Both the position numbers and the translations under genes were made by a program. Below, one piece after another: positions 54,255 to 63,229 of a stretch of 64,000 nt of DNA. The DNA comes from UBA1444 sp964601085. GTDB taxonomy: Bacteria; Bacillota; Negativicutes; UBA1444. The notes beneath the pieces were generated by a model. The model made no database searches. It had not been told where the DNA came from and saw only the letters and a list, made by a program, of their open reading frames with translations. The stretch is from contig CAZRLN010000010.1 of NCBI GenBank assembly GCA_964601085.1, positions 1-64,000 of the forward strand. Direction: 5' to 3'. Position 1 is the stretch's first letter; every line of letters begins with the position of its first letter.

Positions 54255-55667
54255 TTAACTGTTTTTTTCATTCTCGATCAAATACTTGGTTTTATTGTAT
54301 AAGGTCGCCAGCGAAATCCCCAGCTGCCCCGCAATCAGCTTCTTGGCTTCCAGACTCTCGCCGTATTTTTTCAGCATGGATTGGAGTACGGCGCGTTCCG
54401 TGTTTTCCACAATCCGCTTCAGACTGCCCGGATTGGCGTAGTTTGTTTCCCCCGCCGTCGGCTTGGCCGGGGAAGTGTGCTGCGGCAGGCGAATCGTATG
54501 AATGACGCCGCCCTCGCTGAGATAAGCCGAAAATTCGACCACGTGCTTCAACTCCCGGATGTTGCCCGGCCAGTCGTAGCTGTCGATCATCTCCCAGGCG
54601 GAAGCGTGAAAGGAAAGGTATCTGCCGTTCCGTTTGCACCATTCGCCGAGGAAATGCTCCGCCAGCAAATGCAAATCATCTTTGCGGACTTTCAGCGACG
54701 GCACTTCCAGCGTCATGGCATTTAGCCGGTAATACAAATCTTCACGGAATTTCCCTTCCTTGGCCAAGGCCAACAGATCCTTGTTGGTAACGGCAATGAC
54801 CCGGATGTTGAGGGGCTGTTCGGCGGCTTCGCCGATGCGTCGGACTTTTCGCTCCTGAAGCACCCGCAGGAGTTTGGCCTGCATCTCGTAGGGAAGTTCG
54901 GCGATTTCATCCAGCATGATCGTACCGCTGTCGGCCACGAAAAACAGGCCGACTTTGCCGCCCTTGCGCGCGCCGGTAAAAGCGCCGCTCTCATAACCGA
55001 ACAGTTCGCTCTCGACCAGCGTCGAATGCAGGGTGGGGCAATTCACGGGAACAAACGGCATCTGGGCGCGGGAGCTCCCGTTATGAATGGCCTGGGCGAA
55101 CATTTCCTTGCCGGTGCCGCTTTCACCGCAAATCAACACATCTTCGTCGCATTGGGCGATTTTTTCGGCGAACGCCACCGCCTTGCGGATTTCCGGTGAA
55201 GCGCCCACAATATCCTGAAAGGTATACCGGGCATGATAAATGTGACTTACGACCGACGTCAAGTCCCGGTTTTTCTTGGCATACTTCTCCAACTCCTTGG
55301 AAAGCGCCTGAATTCTGGCGATTTCCTTGACTGTCGAAATTCCGCCGACGATTTGTCCCTGATACCGGATCGGCGCCATATCCACTACATATTCGGAATT
55401 GCCTTCCCGACGGTATACTCCCATTCGCGGTTCCCCGGACTTGGTCACTTGGGACAGCACGCTGCCGGGACGGACCTTAGCGAGCGGGTGGCCGACAATG
55501 TCCGATTCATTCAACCCAGTGATTTTCAGGTAACTTTGATTCACATAGCGGACCTGACCCGCCGTATCCACAATCAACACTCCGTCATAGATGGACTCGA
55601 TCAGGCTCTTTATCCACGGCTGCGCCGCCACCAGCATTTCAACGAATTCCGCCGGAGTGTTTTCCAT
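54255..55667 (-). CDS. Sigma-54-dependent transcriptional activator (PAS-AAA+-Fis)
   Basis: A 470-residue enhancer-binding protein. A PAS domain at about residues 20-120 (YDGVLIVDTAGQVRYVNQSY) probably binds the effector. The AAA+ domain has the Walker A GESGTGKE, the sigma-54 contact loop GAFTGA, the Walker B MLDEIAELP, and an arginine-rich segment. The C-terminal Fis-type HTH reads AGQLGISLATLYNKTKYL. The ATG at 55667 follows GGGAGG by five bases. It is directly upstream of the sigma-54 promoter of the CoA-transferase-lyase-CitMHS operon, its obvious target. Confidence 0.94.
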   Translation of the reverse strand: MENTPAEFVEMLVAAQPWIKSLIESIYDGVLIVDTAGQVRYVNQSYLKITGLNESDIVGHPLAKVRPGSVLSQVTKSGEPRMGVYRREGNSEYVVDMAPIRYQGQIVGGISTVKEIARIQALSKELEKYAKKNRDLTSVVSHIYHARYTFQDIVGASPEIRKAVAFAEKIAQCDEDVLICGESGTGKEMFAQAIHNGSSRAQMPFVPVNCPTLHSTLVESELFGYESGAFTGARKGGKVGLFFVADSGTIMLDEIAELPYEMQAKLLRVLQERKVRRIGEAAEQPLNIRVIAVTNKDLLALAKEGKFREDLYYRLNAMTLEVPSLKVRKDDLHLLAEHFLGEWCKRNGRYLSFHASAWEMIDSYDWPGNIRELKHVVEFSAYLSEGGVIHTIRLPQHTSPAKPTAGETNYANPGSLKRIVENTERAVLQSMLKKYGESLEAKKLIAGQLGISLATLYNKTKYLIENEKNS

Positions 55668-55818
55668 GTCATCCTCCCACTCATCCATCTCTCAGGGAAC
55701 GGAAGCCACTTTTTATTCATTCTATCCAAAATGAATGGCAAAAGCAAACGCGCAGGAATTCACCAGCTTTTGGGGAAACAATAATCAGAAAGGGTATTAT
55801 TCGAGGAGGTGGCTCAGA

Positions 55819-57828
55819 ATGTACCGATGGATCCGAGCCTTGTGCATTGGTTTTATGCTAACGATTTGGGGAGTCGCCGCCGCGCAAGCCGCCGCTGCCC
55901 TCCCGGAGCCTGCGCCGGCAATCGCGACCGCCCGCCGGGAGGCCTGGAAAGCGATCCAGTCCGGACGCGCCGGCAGCGTTACCGTTGCCGTCATGGAGCA
56001 GGGCCGCACTGTATACGCCGAAGGATTCGGCATGGCCGACCGCCTGAACAGCCTGCCCGTCGATCGGAACACGGTGTTCAACATTGGCTCGATCAGCAAG
56101 ACCTACTGCGCCACCGCCATCATGTTGCTGGTCGATGAAGGCAAAATCAACCTGGACAGTCCGGTCACCGCATATATTCCCGAATTCACGATGGCCGACG
56201 AGCGCTACCGGGACATCACGGTACGGATGCTGCTGAATCATTCGTCGGGGTTGCCGGGCGGCAGCTATGCCAACAGCTTCGGCTACAAATATCACGATCC
56301 GTTTCTGCAGGAAACGTTGCGGACTCTCGCCCGGTCGCATTTGAAACATGCCCCGGGGGAGCGCGCGGTGTACTGCAACGACGGATTTTCCCTGGCGGAG
56401 ATCATCGTGGAGCGGGTCTCCGGGAAAAAATACAGCACATTTCTGGCGCAACGAATCTTTGCGCCGCTGGCGCTTGCGCGCACCGGCCTGAGCGTTGCCC
56501 AGCGACCGGATGACGCCCATTTGCGCATCGCCCGTTACTATGACGCCAAGTCCCGGCCGGAGCCGCCGGAAGCGCTTTCGTTCCTCGGCTCGGGCGGATT
56601 GTCGGCCACAGCGGAAGATCTCTGCCGCTTCGCCGACTCGTTCTCAACCGGCGGCAAGCAGCTTCTCAGCGCCGGCAGTCTGGCCGAAATCCGCAAGAAT
56701 CAGCCTTCGCGGTTTTGGGGCAAACTGCGCAAGCCCATGATCAGCTTCGGGCTGGGCTGGGATTTCACGGAACTGCCGGATTACAAACAACAGGGGCTGA
56801 CCGTGCTGGGCAAAAGCGGCGGCACGCATCAATACACCTCCATGCTGTTCACCCTTCCCGACCACCGGATTTCCGTCGCGGTGATCGCCACCGGCCCCGG
56901 TGCGCCGGCCTACGACATCGCCCTGAAACTTCTCGACGCGGTTGCCGCCGACAAGCGTCTGTACAAACCAGCGCCGGCGCCCGTCAAAATTCCGCGAACG
57001 GCGCAACCGCTGCCGGCGGATCTTCTGGCGTATGAAGGCTACTATGCCGGGGACAGCGGCGCCATTTTCAGGCTATCGCTCGCCGCGGATGCCGGCGCCC
57101 TGACTTTACGCGGCACGGACGATCCCGCCGCGCCGCCAAGTTTGGCGGCGGTTTACCATGACGGCTTGTTTTTCGATGCCGGCGATGCGAAATACTACCT
57201 GACAACCGTTGATCAGAAGCAATATCTGGTCAAATCCAGCGGTATGGATGTAATCCTGGTGGAAAAAATCGTTCCGCTGGCCGCACCGGTCCAGTTATCG
57301 TCAAAAATAACGCAGCCGCTTTGGCTGCGGCGGAATGTCGAGCCTTACGAGGGCAGCCTGATGGTCGGCCAGCACATGGAACTTCTCCGTCAAATCGACT
57401 CTCTGCCGGGCTATGTTGATTTTGGCGGCCTGAAGAAGGTCGTCTCGCCAACGGTGGCCGGTGTTTGCCTGGCCTCGGTGCGGGACGCCTCCGAACTGGT
57501 ATTTTTCGAAAAGGGCGGCCGCTATTGGGCCTGGTTATCCGGATTTGAATATATGCCCGGCGATTTGGCGCAGCCGCTGGCCAGCGTAACAGACACGGTC
57601 CTTCTGGGTAGGGATGGGTACAACGAGTGGCGCAAGGTCGTCGCCGCCGGCATCCTTGAAACAGTACGCCCGCAAGGCGGCCGAGTCATCCTGTTCAGTC
57701 CCGACGGCGTCGTCCTGTCCGACAGTGTCTGGGGCGGCGAGGCGGTTTACGCGCCGGCCGGGAGTTTCCTCGAATTCGCCGGCGCCAGCGGCGACCGCTT
57801 TTCAGTCAAAATCACCCCCGTGGAGTGA
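55819..57828 (+). CDS. Secreted serine hydrolase, beta-lactamase class C fold
   Basis: A 669-residue exported protein. A signal peptide covers about residues 1-30 (MYRWIRALCIGFML, AQA). The class C beta-lactamase/DD-peptidase domain has SxxK in SISKTY, YxN in YCNDGF and KSG in LGKSGGT. About 270 further residues form a beta-rich C-terminal part of unknown function. The ATG at 55819 has GAGGAGG nine bases upstream; the open frame begins earlier. Relatives are esterases, D-aminopeptidases or cell-wall peptidases; antibiotic resistance is not implied. Confidence 0.9.
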   Translation: MYRWIRALCIGFMLTIWGVAAAQAAAALPEPAPAIATARREAWKAIQSGRAGSVTVAVMEQGRTVYAEGFGMADRLNSLPVDRNTVFNIGSISKTYCATAIMLLVDEGKINLDSPVTAYIPEFTMADERYRDITVRMLLNHSSGLPGGSYANSFGYKYHDPFLQETLRTLARSHLKHAPGERAVYCNDGFSLAEIIVERVSGKKYSTFLAQRIFAPLALARTGLSVAQRPDDAHLRIARYYDAKSRPEPPEALSFLGSGGLSATAEDLCRFADSFSTGGKQLLSAGSLAEIRKNQPSRFWGKLRKPMISFGLGWDFTELPDYKQQGLTVLGKSGGTHQYTSMLFTLPDHRISVAVIATGPGAPAYDIALKLLDAVAADKRLYKPAPAPVKIPRTAQPLPADLLAYEGYYAGDSGAIFRLSLAADAGALTLRGTDDPAAPPSLAAVYHDGLFFDAGDAKYYLTTVDQKQYLVKSSGMDVILVEKIVPLAAPVQLSSKITQPLWLRRNVEPYEGSLMVGQHMELLRQIDSLPGYVDFGGLKKVVSPTVAGVCLASVRDASELVFFEKGGRYWAWLSGFEYMPGDLAQPLASVTDTVLLGRDGYNEWRKVVAAGILETVRPQGGRVILFSPDGVVLSDSVWGGEAVYAPAGSFLEFAGASGDRFSVKITPVE

Positions 57829-57853
57829 TTCGTTTTTCACCCGAAATGCAATG

Positions 57854-57899
57854 AAAAGACCCTCTCCAGACAAGGGAATCCTTCTGGTGTGGGTCTTTT
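57854..57899 (+). terminator. Terminator after the serine hydrolase
   Basis: AAAAGACCC pairs with GGGTCTTTT, with an inner CCAGA/TCTGG helix; short T-rich sequence follows. Confidence 0.65.
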
Positions 57900-58006
57900 G
57901 CTATTTGTACACCGATTCTGCCGGAGACATAGCGAAAAACAGCGAAAGAACTCGTCCGGCGGCGAAAATGTCAGTGCCGTGCCAACAAACATCAATAATC
58001 GGCAAT

Positions 58007-58030
58007 AAAACGTCTTAAACAAGATGTTTT
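58007..58030 (+). terminator. Hairpin with T-run in the kimA leader
   Basis: AAAACGTCTT pairs with AAGATGTTTT (one G-T) across a 4-base loop and ends in TTTTT, about 100 bases before kimA. It could be a leader terminator or the end of read-through from upstream. The remainder of the 303-base gap shows another GCCGGA/TCCGGC stem near 57919-57960 and no gene. Confidence 0.5.
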
Positions 58031-58131
58031 TGCCTATTTTCGTCCATCGCTTTTATTTTAATTCGAGATATAATTAAATTCGTTCTTCTCAGCTTTCTTG
58101 AAGGCAGTATTTCCGGGGAGGTAAAACGTTT

Positions 58132-59973
58132 TTGTTCAGAAACATTCATCGCTTCTTAATCGGTCGTCCTTTACTGAACTGGGAAATATCGCATGAGAAG
58201 CTTCCCAAGTGGAAGGCCTTGTCGATTTTCTCCTCCGACGCCATCTCATCGGTCGGCTACGGCCCCGAACAAATTGCTTTGGCGTTGGCGGTTCCCGGCC
58301 TGTTGGCCTACGGATATCTGCCGATGGTCGTGGCGGCGGTATTGTTCCTTCTTTCCATTGTCACCCTGTCCTATGTCCAGGTGGCCCGGGCCAATCCCGG
58401 CGGTGGCGGTTCTTATTCCGTCGCCATTCATAATTTGGGGGAATTGCCGGCCCTGGTCGCTGCAGCTTCGCTATTCGCCGACTATGTATTGACAGTCGCC
58501 GTCAGTATTTCATCCGGCACGGATGCGCTGACTTCCGCCTTTCCTTCCCTGATCGGCCATGAAGTGGCCATTGATCTTATTATTCTATTTTGTGTGCTGA
58601 TGCTGATCAACTTGCGGGGTGTCCGCGAATCCTCCAATGTATTTGTCTGGCCCACCTATCTGTTTGCCGGCGGCATGATCATCCTGATCGCAGTCGGCGT
58701 ATACAACGCCTTCACGGGCAGTGCGCCGATATTGCCCCACGAATCCACGGTCCGTCAAAATTTTGACGCCGCCATCCTAGTCCTGTTATTACGGGCGTTT
58801 GCCAATGGTTGCAGTTCCATGACCGGTGTGGAAGCGATCTCCAACGGCGTGCCGATGTTCAAGGCGCCGGAAGCGAGCAACGCCATCAAAACGACGTATT
58901 TGATGTCCGGCCTGTTGGGGTCGATCCTGGCCGGAATCTCGTTTCTGATCCTTCACTACCATATCATGCCCCAGGAAAACGTGACCATGCTGTCGCTGCT
59001 CGCCGAGACTGTTTTCGGCCGAAGCTGGTTCTATTATTTTATCCAGATCACCACCATGATGATCCTCTATCTGGCAGCCAACACTTCTTACAACGGATTA
59101 CCGCCGTTGCTGTCCATCCTGGCCAAGGACAAATACATGCCGCGCTACCTGAGCTTTCGGGGCGAACGCCTGAGCTATTCCAACGGCATTGTATTGCTCA
59201 GCATTCTCGCCGGAATCCTGATCTGGGTTTTTAATGGAGAAGTCGAGCATCTGATTTCCCTGTACGCCATCGGCGTCTTTCTGTCCTTTACCATCGCCCA
59301 GACCGGCCTGGTCGTGTACTGGCGGCGCGAAAAAAGCAGTCACTGGCGTGCCCGGGCGTTCATCAACGCTCTCGGCGCCGTCATTACCGGTATTGTCGTT
59401 TTGATTATCGCCGAAGCGAAATTTTTCTACGGCGCCTGGATCGTCTTGATTTTCATTCCCATCATGGTCTTCATCTTCAAGAAAATCCACTCCCACTATG
59501 CCGACATGTCGGAGCAGCTCCATTTGCCGCTGGATGGGCCCAATCTGTTCGAGGCCCCGGTCGATGGCAAAAACCTCGTTCTCGTCACCATTGCCAGCCC
59601 GACCATTCTGGTAGCGCAAACCATCCGCTACGCCAAGGCCATCAGCAATAATATCAGCGTTCTGTATGTCGCCACAGACCAGGAGGAAGCCGAACGGGTC
59701 CAAAAGAAGTGGAACGCCTGCAACACCGGCCTTCCGCTGACCACAATCCTTTCCGATTTCCGGTTGATCCTGCAGCCCATATTGGACTATATTTCCCAAA
59801 TGGCGAAGCAGAAAAACCCCAATGATTACATCACCGTCATCATTCCCGAATTTGAGACGCGGAAATGGTGGCACCGATTTTTGCACAATCAGACGGGTTG
59901 GTTGCTACGGACATTGCTCATATTGCGGAACGATGTCATCGTCACCACCATGCCGTTTCATCTGAAAAAATAA
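58132..59973 (+). CDS. KimA-like potassium transporter (APC superfamily)
   Basis: A 613-residue membrane protein with about 12 helices and a C-terminal cytoplasmic region of about 150 residues. It resembles Bacillus KimA (YdaO), a high-affinity proton-coupled K+ importer inhibited by c-di-AMP. Shared segments are IHRFLIGRPL, KALSIFSSDAISSVGYGPEQ, ANPGGGGSYSVA and FADYVLTVAVSISSGTDALTSAFPSL. The start is TTG with GGGGAGG upstream. I saw no clear c-di-AMP riboswitch in the leader. A terminator follows. Confidence 0.85.
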   Translation: MFRNIHRFLIGRPLLNWEISHEKLPKWKALSIFSSDAISSVGYGPEQIALALAVPGLLAYGYLPMVVAAVLFLLSIVTLSYVQVARANPGGGGSYSVAIHNLGELPALVAAASLFADYVLTVAVSISSGTDALTSAFPSLIGHEVAIDLIILFCVLMLINLRGVRESSNVFVWPTYLFAGGMIILIAVGVYNAFTGSAPILPHESTVRQNFDAAILVLLLRAFANGCSSMTGVEAISNGVPMFKAPEASNAIKTTYLMSGLLGSILAGISFLILHYHIMPQENVTMLSLLAETVFGRSWFYYFIQITTMMILYLAANTSYNGLPPLLSILAKDKYMPRYLSFRGERLSYSNGIVLLSILAGILIWVFNGEVEHLISLYAIGVFLSFTIAQTGLVVYWRREKSSHWRARAFINALGAVITGIVVLIIAEAKFFYGAWIVLIFIPIMVFIFKKIHSHYADMSEQLHLPLDGPNLFEAPVDGKNLVLVTIASPTILVAQTIRYAKAISNNISVLYVATDQEEAERVQKKWNACNTGLPLTTILSDFRLILQPILDYISQMAKQKNPNDYITVIIPEFETRKWWHRFLHNQTGWLLRTLLILRNDVIVTTMPFHLKK

Positions 59974-60000
59974 TATCGACCAAATGGCGCTCGTCATAAC

Positions 60001-60035
60001 AAAGCCTGCGGAACTTGAACTCCCGCAGGCTTTTT
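60001..60035. terminator. Bidirectional terminator between kimA and exonuclease III
   Basis: AAAGCCTGCGG pairs with CCGCAGGCTTT and is followed by TTC on the plus strand; the A-run on the other side serves the minus strand. Confidence 0.85.
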
Positions 60036-60036
60036 C

Positions 60037-60795
60037 TTATATCTCCAACACTACCGGGCAATGGTCGCTGCCCTGCACTTCCATCCGAATCGCCGCTTCG
60101 CGGATCCGGTTTTGAATCTGACCGGAAACCAGGAAATAATCGATCCGCCAACCGACATTCCGTTCCCGGGCATTTCCCATGTAGGACCACCAGGAATATA
60201 CATCGCGCCGGTCGGGATACAAATGCCGGAAACTGTCGATCAAGCCCGATTCGAGCAGCTCGGTCATCTTGCCTCGTTCCTGTGGAGTGAATCCCGCATT
60301 GTTTTTGTTGGCCGCCGGATTCTTGATATCGATCTCCCGATGCGCCACATTCAAATCGCCGCAGACGACCACCGGCTTTTTGCGGTCCAACTGTGCGACA
60401 TAAACGCGAAAAGCATCCTCCCACTGCAGGCGGTATTCCAGACGGGCGAGGCCGCGTTGGGAGTTGGGGGTATAGACATTCACCAGTTGAAATTCATCAT
60501 ACTCCAACGTGATGATCCGGCCTTCATGGTCATGTTCCGCCACGCCCATGCCGTAGGAAACCGCCAGCGGCTGGAGCCGCGAAAAAACGGCCGTGCCGGA
60601 ATATCCTTTCTTTACGGCGCTGTTCCAAAATTGTTCATAGCCAGCAAAGCCGACTTCCGCCTGCCCGGGCTGCATCTTGGTTTCCTGAATGCAGACGATA
60701 TCGGCGTCCGCCGCAGCGAAAAAATCGGCGAAGCCTTTATTCAGACAGGCTCTTAGCCCATTGACGTTCCACGAAACCAGTTTCAAAAACTTCAC
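60037..60795 (-). CDS. xth: Exodeoxyribonuclease III
   Basis: A 252-residue AP endonuclease/3'-exonuclease for base excision repair. Motifs in order: LVSWNVNGLRACL, CIQETKMQ (metal Glu), YSGTAVFSR, CGDLNVAHREID, GFTPQERG, WSYMGNARERNVGWRIDYF and the final GSDHCPVVLE with the catalytic His. The length is normal. It is followed upstream at a distance of 3 bases by the sirtuin gene end, so the two are co-transcribed. Confidence 0.96.
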   Translation of the reverse strand: MKFLKLVSWNVNGLRACLNKGFADFFAAADADIVCIQETKMQPGQAEVGFAGYEQFWNSAVKKGYSGTAVFSRLQPLAVSYGMGVAEHDHEGRIITLEYDEFQLVNVYTPNSQRGLARLEYRLQWEDAFRVYVAQLDRKKPVVVCGDLNVAHREIDIKNPAANKNNAGFTPQERGKMTELLESGLIDSFRHLYPDRRDVYSWWSYMGNARERNVGWRIDYFLVSGQIQNRIREAAIRMEVQGSDHCPVVLEI

Positions 60796-60798
60796 TCC

Positions 60799-61521
60799 TC
60801 AAACAAGCGAAATTCGGCCGAGAACCTCGCCGATATTGCCCTGAATCAACAAATTCGCCTTGTGGTCGGCGCTAGTGGGATCTCGGTTGATCAGCACCAG
60901 CTTGTTGCCGCGATAATAGTCGACCATGCCGGCGGCAGGATACACGACCAGCGACGTCCCGCCGACGATCAGCAGTTCCGCCCGGGAAATGAACATCACT
61001 GCCTGTTGCGTGATGTCCCGGTCCAGTCCTTCCTCATACAGGACGACATCGGGCTTCACCGTCCCGCCGCACGCGCAGGTCGGAATCCCCGCGCTGCGCA
61101 GGATGAAGGATTCGTCATAAAATTTCCGGCACTGCTCACAATAATTTCGTTTCACAGAACCGTGCAGTTCCAGCACTTTTTTGCTGCCGGCCAGTTGGTG
61201 CAGGCCGTCGATGTTCTGGGTGACGACCGCTTTCAGCTTTCCGGCCTTCTCCAGCTCCGCCAGCTTGAGGTGGGCCGGGTTGGGCCGGGCCGCCGGGAAA
61301 ATCATTTTTTTCTTGTAGAAATCATAAAACTCGGCGGTGTGGCCGCGATAAAACGTATGGCTCAGCATCGTTTCCGGCGGATACTTATACTGCTCGTGGT
61401 AAAGTCCGTCCACACTCCGGAAATCGGGAATCCCGCTCTCGGTTGATACGCCCGCCCCGCCAAAAAACACGATGTTGTCGCTCTCGGCAACCATCCGCTG
61501 CAACTGATCGATGTTATTCAT
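60799..61521 (-). CDS. NAD-dependent protein deacylase (Sir2 family)
   Basis: A 240-residue sirtuin that removes acyl groups from lysines using NAD+. Rossmann motif GAGVSTESGIPDFRS, catalytic VVTQNIDGLHQLAGS and LHGS with the general base His, and a zinc site of two Cys pairs (CEQC and CAC). The ATG at 61521 follows GAGGAGGG; the open frame extends 42 bases further upstream. It forms an operon with exonuclease III. Confidence 0.94.
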   Translation of the reverse strand: MNNIDQLQRMVAESDNIVFFGGAGVSTESGIPDFRSVDGLYHEQYKYPPETMLSHTFYRGHTAEFYDFYKKKMIFPAARPNPAHLKLAELEKAGKLKAVVTQNIDGLHQLAGSKKVLELHGSVKRNYCEQCRKFYDESFILRSAGIPTCACGGTVKPDVVLYEEGLDRDITQQAVMFISRAELLIVGGTSLVVYPAAGMVDYYRGNKLVLINRDPTSADHKANLLIQGNIGEVLGRISLV

Positions 61522-61660
61522 TATTTCCCTCCTCGCCTGTCGCCGGATGCCCATTCCGCACATCCGCGTCCATCTTATTTTACCCTTTTTCGCCAGATTC
61601 GAAAACTCGATCCGGCAGAAGACCCTCCAAAAATATTTTCACCCATAAATATTTATCGTC

Positions 61661-61688
61661 TTGATTATTAGCAAAATTTTTATATAAT
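61661..61688 (+). promoter_or_regulatory. Sigma-A promoter of the HTH-cupin/GRE operon
   Basis: TTGATT and TATAAT are separated by 16 bases and lie about 55 bases before the HTH-cupin start. Confidence 0.55.
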
Positions 61689-61741
61689 GAAATTACATAA
61701 AATAAATTTCACGAATCTGGCAATAAAGCGAGGCTCAAACC

Positions 61742-62326
61742 ATGAACCAATCGATCGGCCAGCAAATCAAAGAATTGCGTCTGCAAAACAACTTGACATT
61801 GAAAGATGTCAGCCAGGCCACCCATCTTTCCATCGGATTTCTGTCGCAGCTGGAACGGGGTCTGACCGATGTCGCCACCGACTCCTTGTCCGCCATCGCG
61901 CGGTCGTTGGGCGTCGAAGTTTCTTATTTCTTTACGGCGACTCGTCCGCAGCACCCGCATATTTTGCGCAGCTATGAAAAAGAAGTGTACCAGGTCGATC
62001 CCGGCCGCTTCATTCATTATCATCTGACGCCCCGGACGGCGAATCTGGCGCTTCTGCCCCGCCTCATCGAGATCCTGCCCCTGGACAGCGAGGAGCCGAT
62101 CGCCCCGTATCCGCACGCCGGCGAAGAATTTGTACATGTGCTGGAAGGCACGCTCACCCTGTTTCTGGACGATGAACGGCAGGAGCTGTTTCCCGGCGAT
62201 TCCGCCCACTACCCCTCGACGATTCCGCACAATTGGGCCAACTATACCAGCAAAATGGTGCGCCTGCTGGTCGTCAGCCAGCCAAACGCCGCGGATACAA
62301 CTGCCACAAAGAAGGCCCGCAAATGA
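61742..62326 (+). CDS. XRE-HTH and cupin domain regulator
   Basis: A 194-residue regulator with an N-terminal helix-turn-helix of the XRE type (GQQIKELRLQNNLTLKDVSQATHLS, written here as the region 5-30) and a C-terminal cupin_2 domain (HAGEEFVHVLEGTLTL, FPGDSAHYPSTIPHNW) that may bind a small ligand. It is the first gene of an operon and overlaps the glycyl-radical activase start by four bases (ATGA), so it probably controls this glycyl radical enzyme system in response to its substrate. Confidence 0.92.
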   Translation: MNQSIGQQIKELRLQNNLTLKDVSQATHLSIGFLSQLERGLTDVATDSLSAIARSLGVEVSYFFTATRPQHPHILRSYEKEVYQVDPGRFIHYHLTPRTANLALLPRLIEILPLDSEEPIAPYPHAGEEFVHVLEGTLTLFLDDERQELFPGDSAHYPSTIPHNWANYTSKMVRLLVVSQPNAADTTATKKARK

Positions 62327-63228
62327 CGGTGCCCTTCATTTTCAACGTCCAAAAATTTTGCGTCCATGATGGGCCGGGCATCCGCACCACGATTTTTTTC
62401 AAAGGTTGCCCGCTTCGCTGCGTCTGGTGCCACAATCCCGAGAGTCAGGATTTCGCGCCGGAGTTGCTTTTTAACGCCGAAAAATGCACTTCCTGCCGAC
62501 AATGCCTGCCCGCCTGCCCCGCCGGAGCCATCCGCGCCGCCGGGGAAGGAATCATCACCGACCGCGCTTCTTGCCGGGCCTGCGGCGACTGCACCGACGA
62601 GTGCCTGCAGGGAGCGCGGGAAATCGCCGGTCGCCAGGCCACCATCACCGAACTGTTGGCGGAAATCGAAAAAGATCGCGTGTTCTATGAGCAATCCGGC
62701 GGCGGCGTCACCCTGTCCGGCGGCGAAGTTCTCGGCCAGCCGGCAGCGGTCCGGGAACTGGCGCAAGCCTGCCAGAGCCGGGGAATCCACGTCGCGATCG
62801 ACACCTGCGGCCACGCGCCGTATGAAAACCTGGCCCGGCTGCTCAATTGCGCCGACCTGTTCCTATATGACCTTAAGCATCTCGACCCGCGGCAACATCG
62901 GAAATTCACCGGCCAGGACAATTCCTTGATTCTGGACAACCTGCTGCGCCTCAGCGCCACCGGCCAGTCCATTCACCTACGTATTCCGCTCATCGAAAAC
63001 TTCAACGCCGACGACGCCCACATCGAATCCGTCGCGCGGTTTGTCCGCCAACTGAACCTGACCCGGATCGACCTGCTGCCCTATCACAATACCGGCAGCA
63101 GCAAATATGAACGGCTCGGCCGCCGCTACAACACCGACGGCTTCGCCGCCCCCGCCCCGGAACGACTGGCCCGCATCGCCGCCGTGTTGCGGCAGGTTCA
63201 CCCCAACGTCACGATAGGAGGCCACTGA
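62323..63228 (+). CDS. Glycyl-radical enzyme activating protein
   Basis: A 301-residue radical SAM enzyme that installs the glycyl radical on its partner. The radical SAM cluster motif CxxxCxxC is in GCPLRCVWCHNPE. A ferredoxin-like insert carries two further 4Fe-4S clusters (CTSCRQCLPAC, CRACGDCTDEC), as in activases of diol-dehydratase/HypD-type enzymes rather than the shorter PflA. The ATG at 62323 overlaps the previous stop; an earlier in-frame start would lie inside that gene. It is followed after one base by the glycyl radical enzyme. Confidence 0.94.
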   Translation: MTVPFIFNVQKFCVHDGPGIRTTIFFKGCPLRCVWCHNPESQDFAPELLFNAEKCTSCRQCLPACPAGAIRAAGEGIITDRASCRACGDCTDECLQGAREIAGRQATITELLAEIEKDRVFYEQSGGGVTLSGGEVLGQPAAVRELAQACQSRGIHVAIDTCGHAPYENLARLLNCADLFLYDLKHLDPRQHRKFTGQDNSLILDNLLRLSATGQSIHLRIPLIENFNADDAHIESVARFVRQLNLTRIDLLPYHNTGSSKYERLGRRYNTDGFAAPAPERLARIAAVLRQVHPNVTIGGH

Positions 63229-63229
63229 T

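Noticed and set aside
55819..57828. Beta-lactamase as an antibiotic resistance gene
   Set aside because: The SxxK, YxN and KSG motifs only show the class C fold, shared by esterases and peptidases; length and C-terminal domain differ from true AmpC.
57829..58131. Possible ydaO-type c-di-AMP riboswitch before kimA
   Set aside because: I could not find the conserved riboswitch segments; only simple hairpins are visible.
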